A DNA stretch of 64,000 bases, taken from assembly GCA_029571985.1 (NCBI GenBank), contig JAKQVC010000132.1:173024-237023 (forward strand), given 5' to 3'. Within the stretch, counting starts at the first letter, position 1. Each line of letters begins with the position of its first letter. Below, piece by piece: positions 1 through 9,132 of the stretch. Position numbers and translations under genes: made by a program. The DNA comes from Bacteroidota bacterium (GTDB lineage: Bacteria; Bacteroidota; Bacteroidia; Chitinophagales; BACL12). The notes beneath the pieces were generated by a model that ran no database searches, had not been told where the DNA came from, and saw only the letters and a program-made list of their open reading frames with translations.

Positions 1-47
1 CCTGTGCCACTTTCTCCGGAACCTAATATGACAATACGTTTGCTCAT
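1..47 (-). CDS. murD: UDP-N-acetylmuramoylalanine--D-glutamate ligase, N-terminal fragment (cut by window edge)
   Basis: Only the first 15 codons are inside the window. They read [16 protein letters not shown], the usual N-terminal nucleotide-binding start of MurD, which adds D-glutamate to UDP-MurNAc-L-alanine in the cytoplasm. The ATG shares one base with the mraY stop codon (TAATG), so translation is probably coupled. The position directly after mraY is the normal place of murD in this cluster. The rest of the gene lies to the left of the window. Confidence 0.85.
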   Translation of the reverse strand, partial: MSKRIVILGSGESGT

Positions 48-1351
48 TATCTGACTTTCAATGTCACGATGGAAACAATAGCTAATAATATAGTGATGAT
101 CCAAAAACGCGTTACGATTTTGGTTTCAAACATGCCTTTCTTCTGATAATGGTGATGGAGCGGACTCATCAGAAAAATGCGACGTCCTTCACCATACTTT
201 TTGCGTGTGTATTTAAAATAACTAACCTGAATCATAACGCTGAGATTTTCAACCAGGAAAATCCCGCACAACACAGGAATTAATAATTCTTTGCGGATAA
301 CAATAGCCAGCGATGCGATGATACCGCCAATGGTTAAGCTTCCGGTATCGCCCATAAATACTTGTGCAGGAAAAGCATTATACCACAAAAATCCGATACA
401 GGCTCCGATTAATGCCGCGCTGAATACAACGAGCTCACCTGAATCCGGTATGTACATAATATTCAGGTAGTCGCTCAATATCGAGTTACCGGCTACGTAT
501 GCAAAAATCAACAGCGTGATAACAATAATGGTGGATGTTCCTGCAGCCAATCCATCCAAACCATCCGTGAGGTTCGCTCCATTGGATACTGCCGTAATTA
601 TGATAATAATGATAGCAATAAATACTAATGGGAATAACCATTTTTGCGTATCATCACTTGCCCATCCGGTTAACCAGGTATAATCAAACTCATTATTTTT
701 TACGAGTGGAATTGTTGATTTCGTAGAACGCGTATCGTGACTTAAAAAATGGAGGCCGGTTGAATCTAACTGACCATCGCCTTCAAGACGAATCCCTTGT
801 GCAGCGTAGGTTTCAAGTGGTCTTCCGACAGGCTCACCCTTGTCTACTGCATACACATAAATATTATCGTAATCGCGCAATTTTACATCATCTGAAAAAT
901 ATAATACTGCGCCAACTATACCACCCAATACTACCTGACCCAGCAATTTAAACTTCGCACGTAATCCTTCTTTATTTTTTCTGAATACTTTAATATAATC
1001 ATCCAGAAATCCAATAAAGCCCATCCAAACTGTTACAATTAACATCAACAACACATAAATATTGCGCAGGTCGGCAAGCAATAATACAGGGATGAGTAAA
1101 GCCAGAATGATAATAATACCACCCATGGTTGGTGTTCCTTTTTTACTCAATTGACCTTCCAGACCTAAATCGCGAACGGTTTCGCCGATTTGCATGCGCT
1201 GCAGTATCTTAATAATGCGCTTGCCTATGATGATCGAGATAATCAGCGATAATAATACAGCTATGCCTGCGCGGAAAGAGATGTATTGAAATACACCTGC
1301 TCCCGGAACATCATATTGTTCATCAAGCCATTGAAAGAGATAGTATAACAT
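47..1351 (-). CDS. mraY: Phospho-N-acetylmuramoyl-pentapeptide-transferase MraY
   Basis: An inner-membrane enzyme that moves phospho-MurNAc-pentapeptide from UDP to undecaprenyl phosphate, making lipid I. The 434-residue protein has many membrane segments and the family motifs: KKGTPTMGG (70-78), DDY (117-119), [11 protein letters not shown] (257-267) and LHHHYQKKG near 394-401. It is about 70 residues longer than the E. coli enzyme because of a polar insert at roughly 153-235 between membrane segments; longer MraY proteins of this kind are common in Bacteroidota. Both ends overlap a neighbour by one base (TAATG with murE upstream and murD downstream), which points to coupled translation in one operon. 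Confidence 0.97.
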   Translation of the reverse strand: MLYYLFQWLDEQYDVPGAGVFQYISFRAGIAVLLSLIISIIIGKRIIKILQRMQIGETVRDLGLEGQLSKKGTPTMGGIIIILALLIPVLLLADLRNIYVLLMLIVTVWMGFIGFLDDYIKVFRKNKEGLRAKFKLLGQVVLGGIVGAVLYFSDDVKLRDYDNIYVYAVDKGEPVGRPLETYAAQGIRLEGDGQLDSTGLHFLSHDTRSTKSTIPLVKNNEFDYTWLTGWASDDTQKWLFPLVFIAIIIIIITAVSNGANLTDGLDGLAAGTSTIIVITLLIFAYVAGNSILSDYLNIMYIPDSGELVVFSAALIGACIGFLWYNAFPAQVFMGDTGSLTIGGIIASLAIVIRKELLIPVLCGIFLVENLSVMIQVSYFKYTRKKYGEGRRIFLMSPLHHHYQKKGMFETKIVTRFWIITILLAIVSIVTLKVR

Positions 1352-2820
1352 TAGTGAACGAGGGTTTTGAATGTGTCTCTTAATACTGCTTTATCATCAA
1401 AAGGATGTTTTACTCCTTTAATTTCCTGATACTTTTCATGTCCTTTTCCAACAACACAAATCACATCACCGGTTTTAGCCAGCATAACTGCAGTGCGGAT
1501 TGCTTCACGACGATCGGTTATGGAAAGACAATTTGACTTACTCTCATCCGTTAATCCGGCTTCCATTTCGCGAATAATAGATTCCGGTTCTTCGCTGCGC
1601 GGATTATCACTGGTAAGTACCACTTTATCGCTGAGCTTTGCAGCTACAGCAGCCATCAGCGGACGTTTTGTTTTGTCGCGATCACCACCACAACCTACTA
1701 CGGTTAGCATGTGCTGGTTTTTGCCTAACATCGATTTCACCGTACTCAATAATTTTTCAACTGCATCCGGTGTGTGGGCATAATCTACAATTCCGGTAAT
1801 TTTTTGACCGGTAGCATATAGTACATCAAACCGGCCTTCAACAGGCTGTTGCGCGCTTAATATCGTGAGCACACTTTCTTTATCGAACCCCAGCAGGCGT
1901 CCTATCGCATACACACACAATACATTCCAGGCATTGAATTCACCTAACAGCAGCGAGTGAAATTCTGCACCATCTAAATTGAGTACCAAACCTGTGATGG
2001 CATTTTCACGAATACGTGCCGTAAAATCGGCGCTGCCTTTTACACTATATGTATATGTTTGCGCCTTACAATTTTGCACCATCACCATACCTCTGCGATC
2101 GTCGGTATTAATTAAGGCAAATGCTGATTTCGGCAGCATATCAAAAAACATTTTTTTCGCTGCGATATATTGATCAAATGTTTTATGATAATCTAAATGA
2201 TCATGCGTGATATTGGTAAATACACCTCCGGCAAATCTCAAACCACCAATGCGATGTTGATGAGCGGCATGCGAGCTCACTTCCATGCACACATGCGTAC
2301 AACCGGCTTCAACCATCCGCGCCAATAATGCATTTAATTGTACCGGATCAGGTGTTGTATGTGTACTGGGCACTATGGTATCGCCAATGCGATTCTCAAC
2401 AGTAGATATTAATCCTGTTTTCTCACCCAATCCATTTAATACATGATAACATAAGGTTGCTGTAGTCGTTTTCCCATTGGTACCAGTGATACCGACTAAT
2501 TTTAATTGATGAGAAGGGTTACCATAAAAAGCGTGCGCTAATTGAGCCAAAGCCAGACCAGCATGTTGCACGCGTATATAAGTAATGTGTTCAGGCAATT
2601 GCATCTCATCCTCACCCACAATTACAGTCGCACCTGAATCAATTGCTTTCGGAATAAAAGTATGTCCGTCGACAGTTGTTCCTCTAACGGCAACAAAAAT
2701 ACTGCCCTGCGCAACCTGTCTGCTGTCGGCAGTAATACCACTTACCTGCACTGCATGGGCATCCTTACCGTACATCTGTACGATATCTACTGCAGACAAT
2801 ATGGTATGTAAGGCGATCAT
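1351..2820 (-). CDS. murE: UDP-N-acetylmuramoyl-tripeptide synthetase (meso-diaminopimelate-adding MurE)
   Basis: A cytoplasmic ATP-dependent ligase that adds the third residue to the peptidoglycan stem peptide. The 489-residue protein has the expected order: Mur N-terminal domain, central ATPase domain with P-loop GTNGKTT (113-119), and C-terminal ligase domain. Near residue 405 it carries DNPR, the motif that goes with meso-diaminopimelate rather than lysine, so the wall is inferred to be of the mDAP type. The start overlaps the ftsI stop as ATGA, and the stop overlaps the mraY start as TAATG. Confidence 0.96.
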   Translation of the reverse strand: MIALHTILSAVDIVQMYGKDAHAVQVSGITADSRQVAQGSIFVAVRGTTVDGHTFIPKAIDSGATVIVGEDEMQLPEHITYIRVQHAGLALAQLAHAFYGNPSHQLKLVGITGTNGKTTTATLCYHVLNGLGEKTGLISTVENRIGDTIVPSTHTTPDPVQLNALLARMVEAGCTHVCMEVSSHAAHQHRIGGLRFAGGVFTNITHDHLDYHKTFDQYIAAKKMFFDMLPKSAFALINTDDRRGMVMVQNCKAQTYTYSVKGSADFTARIRENAITGLVLNLDGAEFHSLLLGEFNAWNVLCVYAIGRLLGFDKESVLTILSAQQPVEGRFDVLYATGQKITGIVDYAHTPDAVEKLLSTVKSMLGKNQHMLTVVGCGGDRDKTKRPLMAAVAAKLSDKVVLTSDNPRSEEPESIIREMEAGLTDESKSNCLSITDRREAIRTAVMLAKTGDVICVVGKGHEKYQEIKGVKHPFDDKAVLRDTFKTLVH

Positions 2821-4904
2821 TCTAATGTAATCAGTATTAACTCTTTAGGCTTGATAGCATTTCCGGCAGGGATACTTTGCAAACTAACTTTTCCGGTGCC
2901 TTGCACGGATACTGTTAAATCATATTCTTCCAACAGATACAATGCATCGCGTAAACCCATACCCCGCACATCCGGCATGGTATACTTATATGTTTTTATT
3001 TCGGTATGGTCAGCAGTTTTACCTTGTGCATCCACTGCAACCCATTCTTCATTATCATTGAATCCTTCGGATACCTGCAATTCGGCAAATAAGGTGCGGT
3101 AGTCATAAGCATATCCTTTACTAAAAGCCTGAACACCCATTACAGGCGCATTTTTAGCATTTACAGGTTCACGCATATTAATGAAATGCGAATACACCTT
3201 GTCGGCGATTTCTCTAAACACAGGTGCGGCAACCGCACCACCGTAATACACATGATTGCTGGGTGCATTCACCATTACCACGATAGAATATTTTGGATCA
3301 TCGTAAGGAAAATACCCTGCAAAGGAGGCCAGGTATTTATCGGCATACACACCATTTTCTAATAATTTTGCTGTACCTGTTTTGCCGGCGAACTGGTAAT
3401 AATCATTTTTCAAATGCTTAGCTGTTCCACTATCCACTACAGCCAATAAACACTCCTGTAATTGTTCAAGTGTTTTATTCGAGCAGAGTTTATTATTCAG
3501 CACTTCCGGTTTAAATTTTTCGATAGACACACCGGACTGACGAATTTCATTCACGAGGTATGGTTTCATCATCACGCCATCGTTAGCAATACCATTGTAA
3601 TAGGTGAGCAATTGCAAAGGAGTTATTTGCAATTCGTAACCCACACTCATCCAGGGCACTGTAGTACCATACCAATGTTCTTTATCCTTTGGGTCTTTTT
3701 TAAAATAAGGTTTTGGTTCACCCGGTAATTCTATTCCGGTAACTTCAGCTACACCTGATTCCAATACATGGTCAATATATTTTTGCGGATCTTTCTGATA
3801 ATAATCGTAAGCCAAACGGGATATACCCACATTGGATGAAAGTGCAAATGCCGTTTTAACTGTTACATCGCGACGGTGGTGTGGTTCAGAGTCGTACATG
3901 ATACGATTAGCAAAAGGAAACTGACCGTATTGTAAATCCACATGATCATTAATATTTAATCCATCTTCAAACAGACACATTAAGGAAAATAATTTCCAGG
4001 TTGAACCCGGTTCTACTTTTTCGAGGATGGCGTAATTGTAGGTTTCTTTATATACACCTTCATCCACTTTGGTGAGGTTGGAGATGGCTTTGATTTTTCC
4101 GGTTTTTACTTCCATCACGATGGCAGTTCCCCATTTCGCATTGTTTTTTACCAATGATTTGCGGAGGGCCGCTTCAGTTAAATCCTGCATGTTTACATCC
4201 AGTGTTGTAATCACATCCATGCCATCAACCGGATCTATCTCATTGCTTTCACTGATACGCACCCATGAACCTCCTGCCACTTTACGCATGGAAGCCAAAC
4301 CCGATTTACCGCGCAACAAAGTATCATATGCACCTTCGAGACCAATGCGACGGCCATTTTGTACATAACCTATTGTGCGCACCGCCAAACTTCCATACGG
4401 ATATTCGCGCTTCTCATATTGATTGATGATGAGTCCGCCACCATTTTGTCCACGTCTGAATAATGGAAAATTTTCCAGCATCTCTTTTTGCGGCATGGTA
4501 ACTTTTTTTTGTATTTCGATATATCGTTTACCTTGCTTGCGTGCTGTTGTAATTTTTTGTTTGTATTGGGCTGCTGTTTTATCCTTGAATAAGTAAGCCA
4601 GTGAGTAACACAATGAATCGATGTCGGCACTGAAATGCACTGGTGAAGGCGCAACCGGATCCATATAAATATCGAAATAGGGGAAAGAAGTTGCGAGCAC
4701 TTCGCCTTTTTCAGAATAAATAGAACCGCGGGCCGGGTCGATAATTTCTTTTTTAGTGCGCACACTATCTGCCATAGCGCGATACGACTCGCCATGTACA
4801 AACGACACATTTACAATCTGACCTACAATTGCCGCGCATAATACAATCATGCCTGCGTAAGTCACATATAGACGCCATAATATGTCTTTCTTAGTATTCT
4901 CCAT
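2817..4904 (-). CDS. ftsI: Penicillin-binding protein 3-type septal transpeptidase FtsI, with PASTA domain
   Basis: A septal peptidoglycan transpeptidase (class B PBP). It has a short cytoplasmic N-terminus and one membrane segment (about 10-34), then a dimerisation domain and a transpeptidase domain with the three active-site motifs STWK (301-304), SSN (356-358) and KTGT (508-511). Residues about 640-695 form a C-terminal PASTA domain (YTMPDVRGMGLRDALYLL), a feature of Bacteroidota and Gram-positive enzymes that E. coli FtsI lacks. At 695 residues it is somewhat longer than typical. The start overlaps the ftsL-like stop by 14 bases, and the stop overlaps murE by 4. Confidence 0.96.
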   Translation of the reverse strand: MENTKKDILWRLYVTYAGMIVLCAAIVGQIVNVSFVHGESYRAMADSVRTKKEIIDPARGSIYSEKGEVLATSFPYFDIYMDPVAPSPVHFSADIDSLCYSLAYLFKDKTAAQYKQKITTARKQGKRYIEIQKKVTMPQKEMLENFPLFRRGQNGGGLIINQYEKREYPYGSLAVRTIGYVQNGRRIGLEGAYDTLLRGKSGLASMRKVAGGSWVRISESNEIDPVDGMDVITTLDVNMQDLTEAALRKSLVKNNAKWGTAIVMEVKTGKIKAISNLTKVDEGVYKETYNYAILEKVEPGSTWKLFSLMCLFEDGLNINDHVDLQYGQFPFANRIMYDSEPHHRRDVTVKTAFALSSNVGISRLAYDYYQKDPQKYIDHVLESGVAEVTGIELPGEPKPYFKKDPKDKEHWYGTTVPWMSVGYELQITPLQLLTYYNGIANDGVMMKPYLVNEIRQSGVSIEKFKPEVLNNKLCSNKTLEQLQECLLAVVDSGTAKHLKNDYYQFAGKTGTAKLLENGVYADKYLASFAGYFPYDDPKYSIVVMVNAPSNHVYYGGAVAAPVFREIADKVYSHFINMREPVNAKNAPVMGVQAFSKGYAYDYRTLFAELQVSEGFNDNEEWVAVDAQGKTADHTEIKTYKYTMPDVRGMGLRDALYLLEEYDLTVSVQGTGKVSLQSIPAGNAIKPKELILITLE

Positions 4905-5253
4905 CCTCTACCTGAATTGTATATGGTGGGTGAGATAATTCCTGCATCTGCAGGGTGTCTACTAAATCAGCAATATTGCTTTGGCGACTGGCGCGTGTCA
5001 GCGAATCGCGGGTTGCGTTGTAATAATATTGTTTCTCGAGCAGGTGCGTATTGAGGTCGCGGATTTCGCGGTCCATGCGTACACTGCGATGATTATTCCA
5101 TATATAAAATATGCCGATGATAACGAGAAATAAAAAATACGGCATATTGGCAACGATATTTTCCCAGCGGAAAAAGGCCACATCATCGAATGCTTTCAAC
5201 ATCGATGCGAGATTTTTCTTCCCGTTTTTTGTGGTTTGTTTTTCGGTTGCCAT
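4891..5253 (-). CDS. FtsL-like cell division protein
   Basis: A small single-pass membrane protein between rsmH and ftsI, the place where FtsL is encoded in many bacteria. It has a lysine-rich cytoplasmic tail, a membrane segment (MPYFLFLVIIGIFYIWNNHR) and a periplasmic stretch with coiled-coil character (REIRDLNTHLLEKQYYYNAT). FtsL normally joins FtsB/DivIC in the divisome and activates FtsW/FtsI. I chose the ATG at 5253 (MATEKQTT, 120 residues) because it lies just after the rsmH stop; an in-frame ATG at 5277 would add 8 residues and overlap rsmH. The family is poorly conserved, so the name rests on size, topology and position. Confidence 0.85.
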   Translation of the reverse strand: MATEKQTTKNGKKNLASMLKAFDDVAFFRWENIVANMPYFLFLVIIGIFYIWNNHRSVRMDREIRDLNTHLLEKQYYYNATRDSLTRASRQSNIADLVDTLQMQELSHPPYTIQVEDGEY

Positions 5254-5257
5254 TGAT

Positions 5258-6181
5258 TTATATTTTTTCTGCCACACGCAATTTTGCGCTGCGTGATCGC
5301 GGATTTTGTCTGAGCTCTTCGAGTTCGGGTGTGATAGGTTTTTTGGTTACGAGTTTGTATGGAAATGATTTTCTGCCCATCATATCCTCTATAATTTCTC
5401 CGTCGGGACGTCCGGTTTTCATTACGTTTTTTACCATGCGGTCTTCCAGGCTGTGATAACTGATTACCACTAATCGTCCTCCGGGATGCAATACAGAAGC
5501 TGCCTGTGTCAGCATTTCTTCCAATGCAAGCATTTCGTCATTTACAGCAATGCGAATAGCCTGAAAAACCTGTGCGAGATACGTAGGCAATTCACCTTTC
5601 ACCACTGAGGAAGCCACCTGTTTTAATTGGCCGGTTGTCTGGATACCTCCGCTTGCTGCGTATAGTTGTCGGAAGCTCACAATAGCCTGCGCTAATTGGC
5701 GGGCGTTGCGCACTTCTCCATATAATCCAAACAGGTGTTGTAATTCCGCTTCTGAAGAAGTATTAATTATCTGATAGGCATTTGCTGTTCCCTGTTTCGA
5801 CATACGCATATCTAATGGCGCGTCGAAGCGTGTTGAAAATCCTCTGGCTGCTTCATCAAACTGATGAGAGCTCACCCCGAGGTCGGCTAAAATGCCGTTT
5901 ACTTTCTGAACACCAGCCACCCGCAGAAACTTCTGCATATAGCGGAAGTTCTGCGGAATGAAGGTTGCGTTTGTAGCGCTAAACGCCTGTTGAAAATTCT
6001 GTGCAGCATCCGGATCCTGATCGAAACAGAATAATTTTCCGTTTGCCGACAGCCTCTTCACTATTTCTTTGCTATGCCCCCCACCGCCAAACGTAACATC
6101 TACATAGATGCCGTCGGGGTCGGTGATGAGTGCCTGTATACTCGCATGTAAAAGAACTGGTATATGATACGGTGAACTCAT
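5258..6181 (-). CDS. rsmH: 16S rRNA (cytosine(1402)-N(4))-methyltransferase
   Basis: An S-adenosylmethionine-dependent methyltransferase (formerly MraW) that modifies C1402 at the ribosomal P site. The 307-residue protein has the usual length, the SAM-binding loop GGGGHS (32-37), FDQDPDA near 54, GILADLGVSSHQ, and the conserved end region (HPGGRLVVISYHSLEDRMVK, then NPRSRSAKLR). It overlaps mraZ upstream as ATGA, so its translation is probably coupled to that of MraZ. Confidence 0.97.
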   Translation of the reverse strand: MSSPYHIPVLLHASIQALITDPDGIYVDVTFGGGGHSKEIVKRLSANGKLFCFDQDPDAAQNFQQAFSATNATFIPQNFRYMQKFLRVAGVQKVNGILADLGVSSHQFDEAARGFSTRFDAPLDMRMSKQGTANAYQIINTSSEAELQHLFGLYGEVRNARQLAQAIVSFRQLYAASGGIQTTGQLKQVASSVVKGELPTYLAQVFQAIRIAVNDEMLALEEMLTQAASVLHPGGRLVVISYHSLEDRMVKNVMKTGRPDGEIIEDMMGRKSFPYKLVTKKPITPELEELRQNPRSRSAKLRVAEKI

Positions 6182-6633
6182 ATATTGTACTTACCCCGTA
6201 CCTTTTCTGCTAATGTTTGTTTTTGATTATCCGGACTATCGATAAATCTCTCCTTGAACTGCGCTTCAGACCAAACGATGATGCGATTCATCTGACAATT
6301 CAGAACTATACCTTTCGTAATGCCGGCATCCTGTAAATGCATTTTTGGAAAGAGGATGCGATCGGCAGAATCGATAGGCAGCACGGCAGTGCCGCTGAAG
6401 AACATGTTTTTGTAAGCCCTGTCCTCCGGGTCATAATCGGGAATCCTGGCAACTTTTTCGGCCTCCACCTTGAAATCAGTATAGGCAAACAGGTAGAAAC
6501 ATGGGTCTATACCTCTGGCAATTACAAGCTTACCGGCATCCTCACCGGTAAGTTGCGCAAGCAAGCCGGCAGGCACACGAATCCGCTGCTTCGAATCCAG
6601 GGTGCAGTCATATGTGCCGAAAAGTATTGCCAT
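6178..6633 (-). CDS. mraZ: Transcriptional regulator MraZ
   Basis: A double-AbrB-fold DNA-binding protein that sits first in the division/cell wall cluster and represses it in studied species. Both SpoVT-AbrB half-motifs are visible: DSKQRIRVPA (13-22) and DSADRILFPK (88-97). Its 151 residues match the family length. It is followed by rsmH with an ATGA overlap. The region before its start holds three 10-bp direct repeats of the kind MraZ binds, so autoregulation is likely. Confidence 0.95.
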   Translation of the reverse strand: MAILFGTYDCTLDSKQRIRVPAGLLAQLTGEDAGKLVIARGIDPCFYLFAYTDFKVEAEKVARIPDYDPEDRAYKNMFFSGTAVLPIDSADRILFPKMHLQDAGITKGIVLNCQMNRIIVWSEAQFKERFIDSPDNQKQTLAEKVRGKYNI

Positions 6634-6680
6634 TTTTTAGGTCCTGAGGCTAAATTGAACGTAAACTTAGGCCAATTATT

Positions 6681-6710
6681 ACACTTTTGTACACTTTTGT
6701 ACACTTCCGC
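6681..6710 (-). promoter_or_regulatory. Probable MraZ operator: three 10-bp direct repeats
   Basis: Read on the mraZ strand, the segment is three head-to-tail 10-mers (GCGGAAGTGT, ACAAAAGTGT, ACAAAAGTGT). The shared core AAGTGT repeats exactly once per helical turn. MraZ operators in mollicutes are reported as AAAGTGK repeats with a 10-base period, and in E. coli as TGGG repeats with the same style of spacing. The repeats end about 48 bases before the mraZ start. A weak -7-like box TAAGTTTA (6662-6669) follows, so a bound repressor could block the promoter. Confidence 0.65.
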
Positions 6711-6860
6711 GACTTGAAAATTTTTGCACACAAAATGCACAAGGGTTTTACACAAATGTTAGGATCGCTGAAATACCTGACTACAAAGGATTAGACGCCC
6801 ATTGTTAAGGCTATTTACACAGGGTGTTGATAACCGTGGAACATCTCATGTCACACCACT

Positions 6861-6891
6861 GGAAAACAGCCCTTAGCTCCGTAAAAGGCTA
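6861..6891 (-). terminator. Weak hairpin after comEC, possible terminator
   Basis: Directly behind the comEC stop the transcript could pair AGCCTT with AAGGGCT (one bulged G), followed by GTTTTCC. The stem is short and the T-run is only four bases, so termination here is uncertain. Confidence 0.25.
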
Positions 6892-9012
6892 TTTCTCTAG
6901 CACAAAGGCCCCGGATTGGTCCAAAGTGTACACTTCGAACCCGTTTTTAGCCCCTGCGGAGGCATAAAAGCGTTTACGACGATAGTTTCCTGTGTTATCC
7001 GGCACCAAAACTGCTTTCGGAAAGCGCTTTTTCAGGTCACTCAGGTTGAGGAAGGGATCGCCCAGGATGTAGAGATAATCAACTTCAGGCGATAAGTCGG
7101 GCAATTGCTGCAGGGAGGCGGGATGGAGCATAAACAACACCTCATCCCCCAAAATAACCCATGGAAACCGCACAGCCCAACCCTCCCCTGAACGGCCTAA
7201 AGTGTCCAGGAGTGAAACCTCCTTCTCAGGCGCACCTGCATGGTCAACCAGATCGGCTTGTACGGAGAATTGATAATCGCTTAATGTGGTTATGGGGATG
7301 GTATCTGAGAACAGTACCGTTTTCCCCCGGTATTGAAAGCTGATAACCGGATGTTCCTTTGTGGTGTAGATGACCATCCGTTCAGATTGCCATTCGGTTA
7401 GATTATGCAATTGTCGTTCTGCTATCACACCCACCAAGAACAATAAGGCAGCAATCCCCCACCGAATATTGCGCAAGGCTAACCATCCCCCGAAAGCAAA
7501 TACACAGGCATACACCAAACACAAGGACCCAATTGAAAAATAAATATCATCTGTAACTGCATATGGCAAACGGTCAACCGCTAAAATGGAACCATTCATG
7601 AGCGACATACTCCAGCCAAAACATGCGGCAATAAAAGGCGCAATAACAGAAATACTGCCAAAGGCAAATAAAGCCAATCCGGCCACGAGTACAACAAATG
7701 AAATCGGAATGGCTAACAGATTGCTAACTAAAAAATAATTTGGGAACTGATGAAAATAAAATAAGGTAAGCGGCAAGGTGGCCACTTGCGCAGAAATACT
7801 CACCGTTAATAATTCATACACATATTTGATAATGCGCCATTTCGGTCGATACAAACGCATAAAAAAAGGTTGGAAAAATAAAATACCGCCAACTGCCAAA
7901 TAGGATAATTGAAAACCGGCCTGTGTAACACAGAAAGGGTCGGCTACGATTAACACGAACATAGAAGCGAACAATACATTAAATGTATTGCTATCGCGTT
8001 CCCACAATTTACCGAGCGATAAAAAACTAAACATCACAGCACTTCGATTTACGCTTGCCGACAAACCGGCGAGGCATGCATACCACCAAATAATGATTAA
8101 TAACAGGAGGCACATTACTTTTCTGCCATTTTTATTTTTGTGCAGCCATGTGACGGGACGCAGGAGGAAAACCAAAACAGCATATAAAATACCCACATGT
8201 AATCCGCTCACCGCCAGAATATGCATGGTGCCTGTATTAGCGTATGCTTGTCGCATATCTGCATCAATAGCGGTTTTGCTGCCAATTACCATCGCCTCCC
8301 CTACCGTTTTAATATCCGCATCCTGAAAATATTGGTCTAACACCCGATGAAAATACAGACGTGCATTATATATGCATTTCCATTGCCATTTTGCTTCCCG
8401 TTGATGCGTTGGCACCATGTCATTTGCTTTAGCAAAAGCAATATGGTGAATGCCCAGTTGCTGTAAGTACCGGGAAAAATTAAATGCGCCCGGATTTTTT
8501 GGAGGATCAGGTTCCTGAAAAATATGCCGGATTAAAAATACATCTCCGTACACCATGTTAAATGGCAACACAGCATCTTTTCTCACATAAATAATGGATT
8601 TTCCATTTACCGCTGTAACAGATCCATTTTGGAGACAAAATTGCATCTGCACATTTAATCGTATACTGCGTTCACTTTCTAATGGAGGAGCTGTTAGTCG
8701 GCATTGAAAAACAGCAGTACTATCTGCATGATGCATAAAATACTGCGACTGATTTATAGGATTGTGTAAATTGATTAATACATGTCCGAATGCAAACAGC
8801 GGAATATGCAACACCATTCCAAAAATCCATTGCGCATGAAAATGTTTTGCGAGTCGCCTGGTGTTCGCTAAAATAAAATACACCGTCATACTGCCTAAAA
8901 TCAGCGCACAGGCTACTGACAATGACAATGGAAAAAACAGTGCAGACCCGACGCCCAGCAGCAGGGGCAGCAGTAGTCGGAGCATAGGAATATGGTGCCA
9001 GGTAATTGGCAT
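6889..9012 (-). CDS. comEC: ComEC/Rec2-type DNA uptake channel protein
   Basis: A polytopic inner-membrane protein that in competent bacteria passes single-stranded DNA into the cytoplasm. It has an N-terminal membrane anchor plus DUF4131-type region, then the Competence domain with the signature HILAVSGLHVG (near residue 265 from this start), many membrane helices and a soluble C-terminus. The C-terminal part lacks the metal-binding HxHxDH motif of a full metallo-beta-lactamase domain, as in several Bacteroidota ComEC proteins. I prefer ATG 9012 (MPITWHHIPMLRLL): an in-frame ATG at 9054 lies inside the T-run of the pgk terminator. No other competence gene is in view. Confidence 0.88.
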   Translation of the reverse strand: MPITWHHIPMLRLLLPLLLGVGSALFFPLSLSVACALILGSMTVYFILANTRRLAKHFHAQWIFGMVLHIPLFAFGHVLINLHNPINQSQYFMHHADSTAVFQCRLTAPPLESERSIRLNVQMQFCLQNGSVTAVNGKSIIYVRKDAVLPFNMVYGDVFLIRHIFQEPDPPKNPGAFNFSRYLQQLGIHHIAFAKANDMVPTHQREAKWQWKCIYNARLYFHRVLDQYFQDADIKTVGEAMVIGSKTAIDADMRQAYANTGTMHILAVSGLHVGILYAVLVFLLRPVTWLHKNKNGRKVMCLLLLIIIWWYACLAGLSASVNRSAVMFSFLSLGKLWERDSNTFNVLFASMFVLIVADPFCVTQAGFQLSYLAVGGILFFQPFFMRLYRPKWRIIKYVYELLTVSISAQVATLPLTLFYFHQFPNYFLVSNLLAIPISFVVLVAGLALFAFGSISVIAPFIAACFGWSMSLMNGSILAVDRLPYAVTDDIYFSIGSLCLVYACVFAFGGWLALRNIRWGIAALLFLVGVIAERQLHNLTEWQSERMVIYTTKEHPVISFQYRGKTVLFSDTIPITTLSDYQFSVQADLVDHAGAPEKEVSLLDTLGRSGEGWAVRFPWVILGDEVLFMLHPASLQQLPDLSPEVDYLYILGDPFLNLSDLKKRFPKAVLVPDNTGNYRRKRFYASAGAKNGFEVYTLDQSGAFVLEK

Positions 9013-9053
9013 AAGGGATAAACAAGTGATTAAAAATACCTGCTTTATCCGCA

Positions 9054-9076
9054 TAAAAAAACCTCCCGAAGGAGGT
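9054..9076 (-). terminator. Rho-independent terminator of the gap-pgk unit (UUCG tetraloop)
   Basis: On the minus strand the segment reads ACCTCC-TTCG-GGAGGT followed by seven Ts. This is a perfect 6-bp stem closed by an extra-stable cUUCGg loop. It lies about 57 bases behind the pgk stop and just before comEC, so it ends the glycolytic transcript and separates it from comEC. Confidence 0.85.
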
Positions 9077-9132
9077 GAATATTAAAATCGTTTACCGGCT
9101 TAAGGGTAAGCGCTTACAAAGTTTTTAGGCTG

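Noticed and set aside
6746..6833. DnaA-box-like words (TTTTACACA, ATTTACACA, TGTTGATAA) before mraZ, possible replication origin
   Set aside because: Each differs from TTATCCACA by one or more bases, no AT-rich unwinding region or dnaA gene is near, and the place fits a promoter region.
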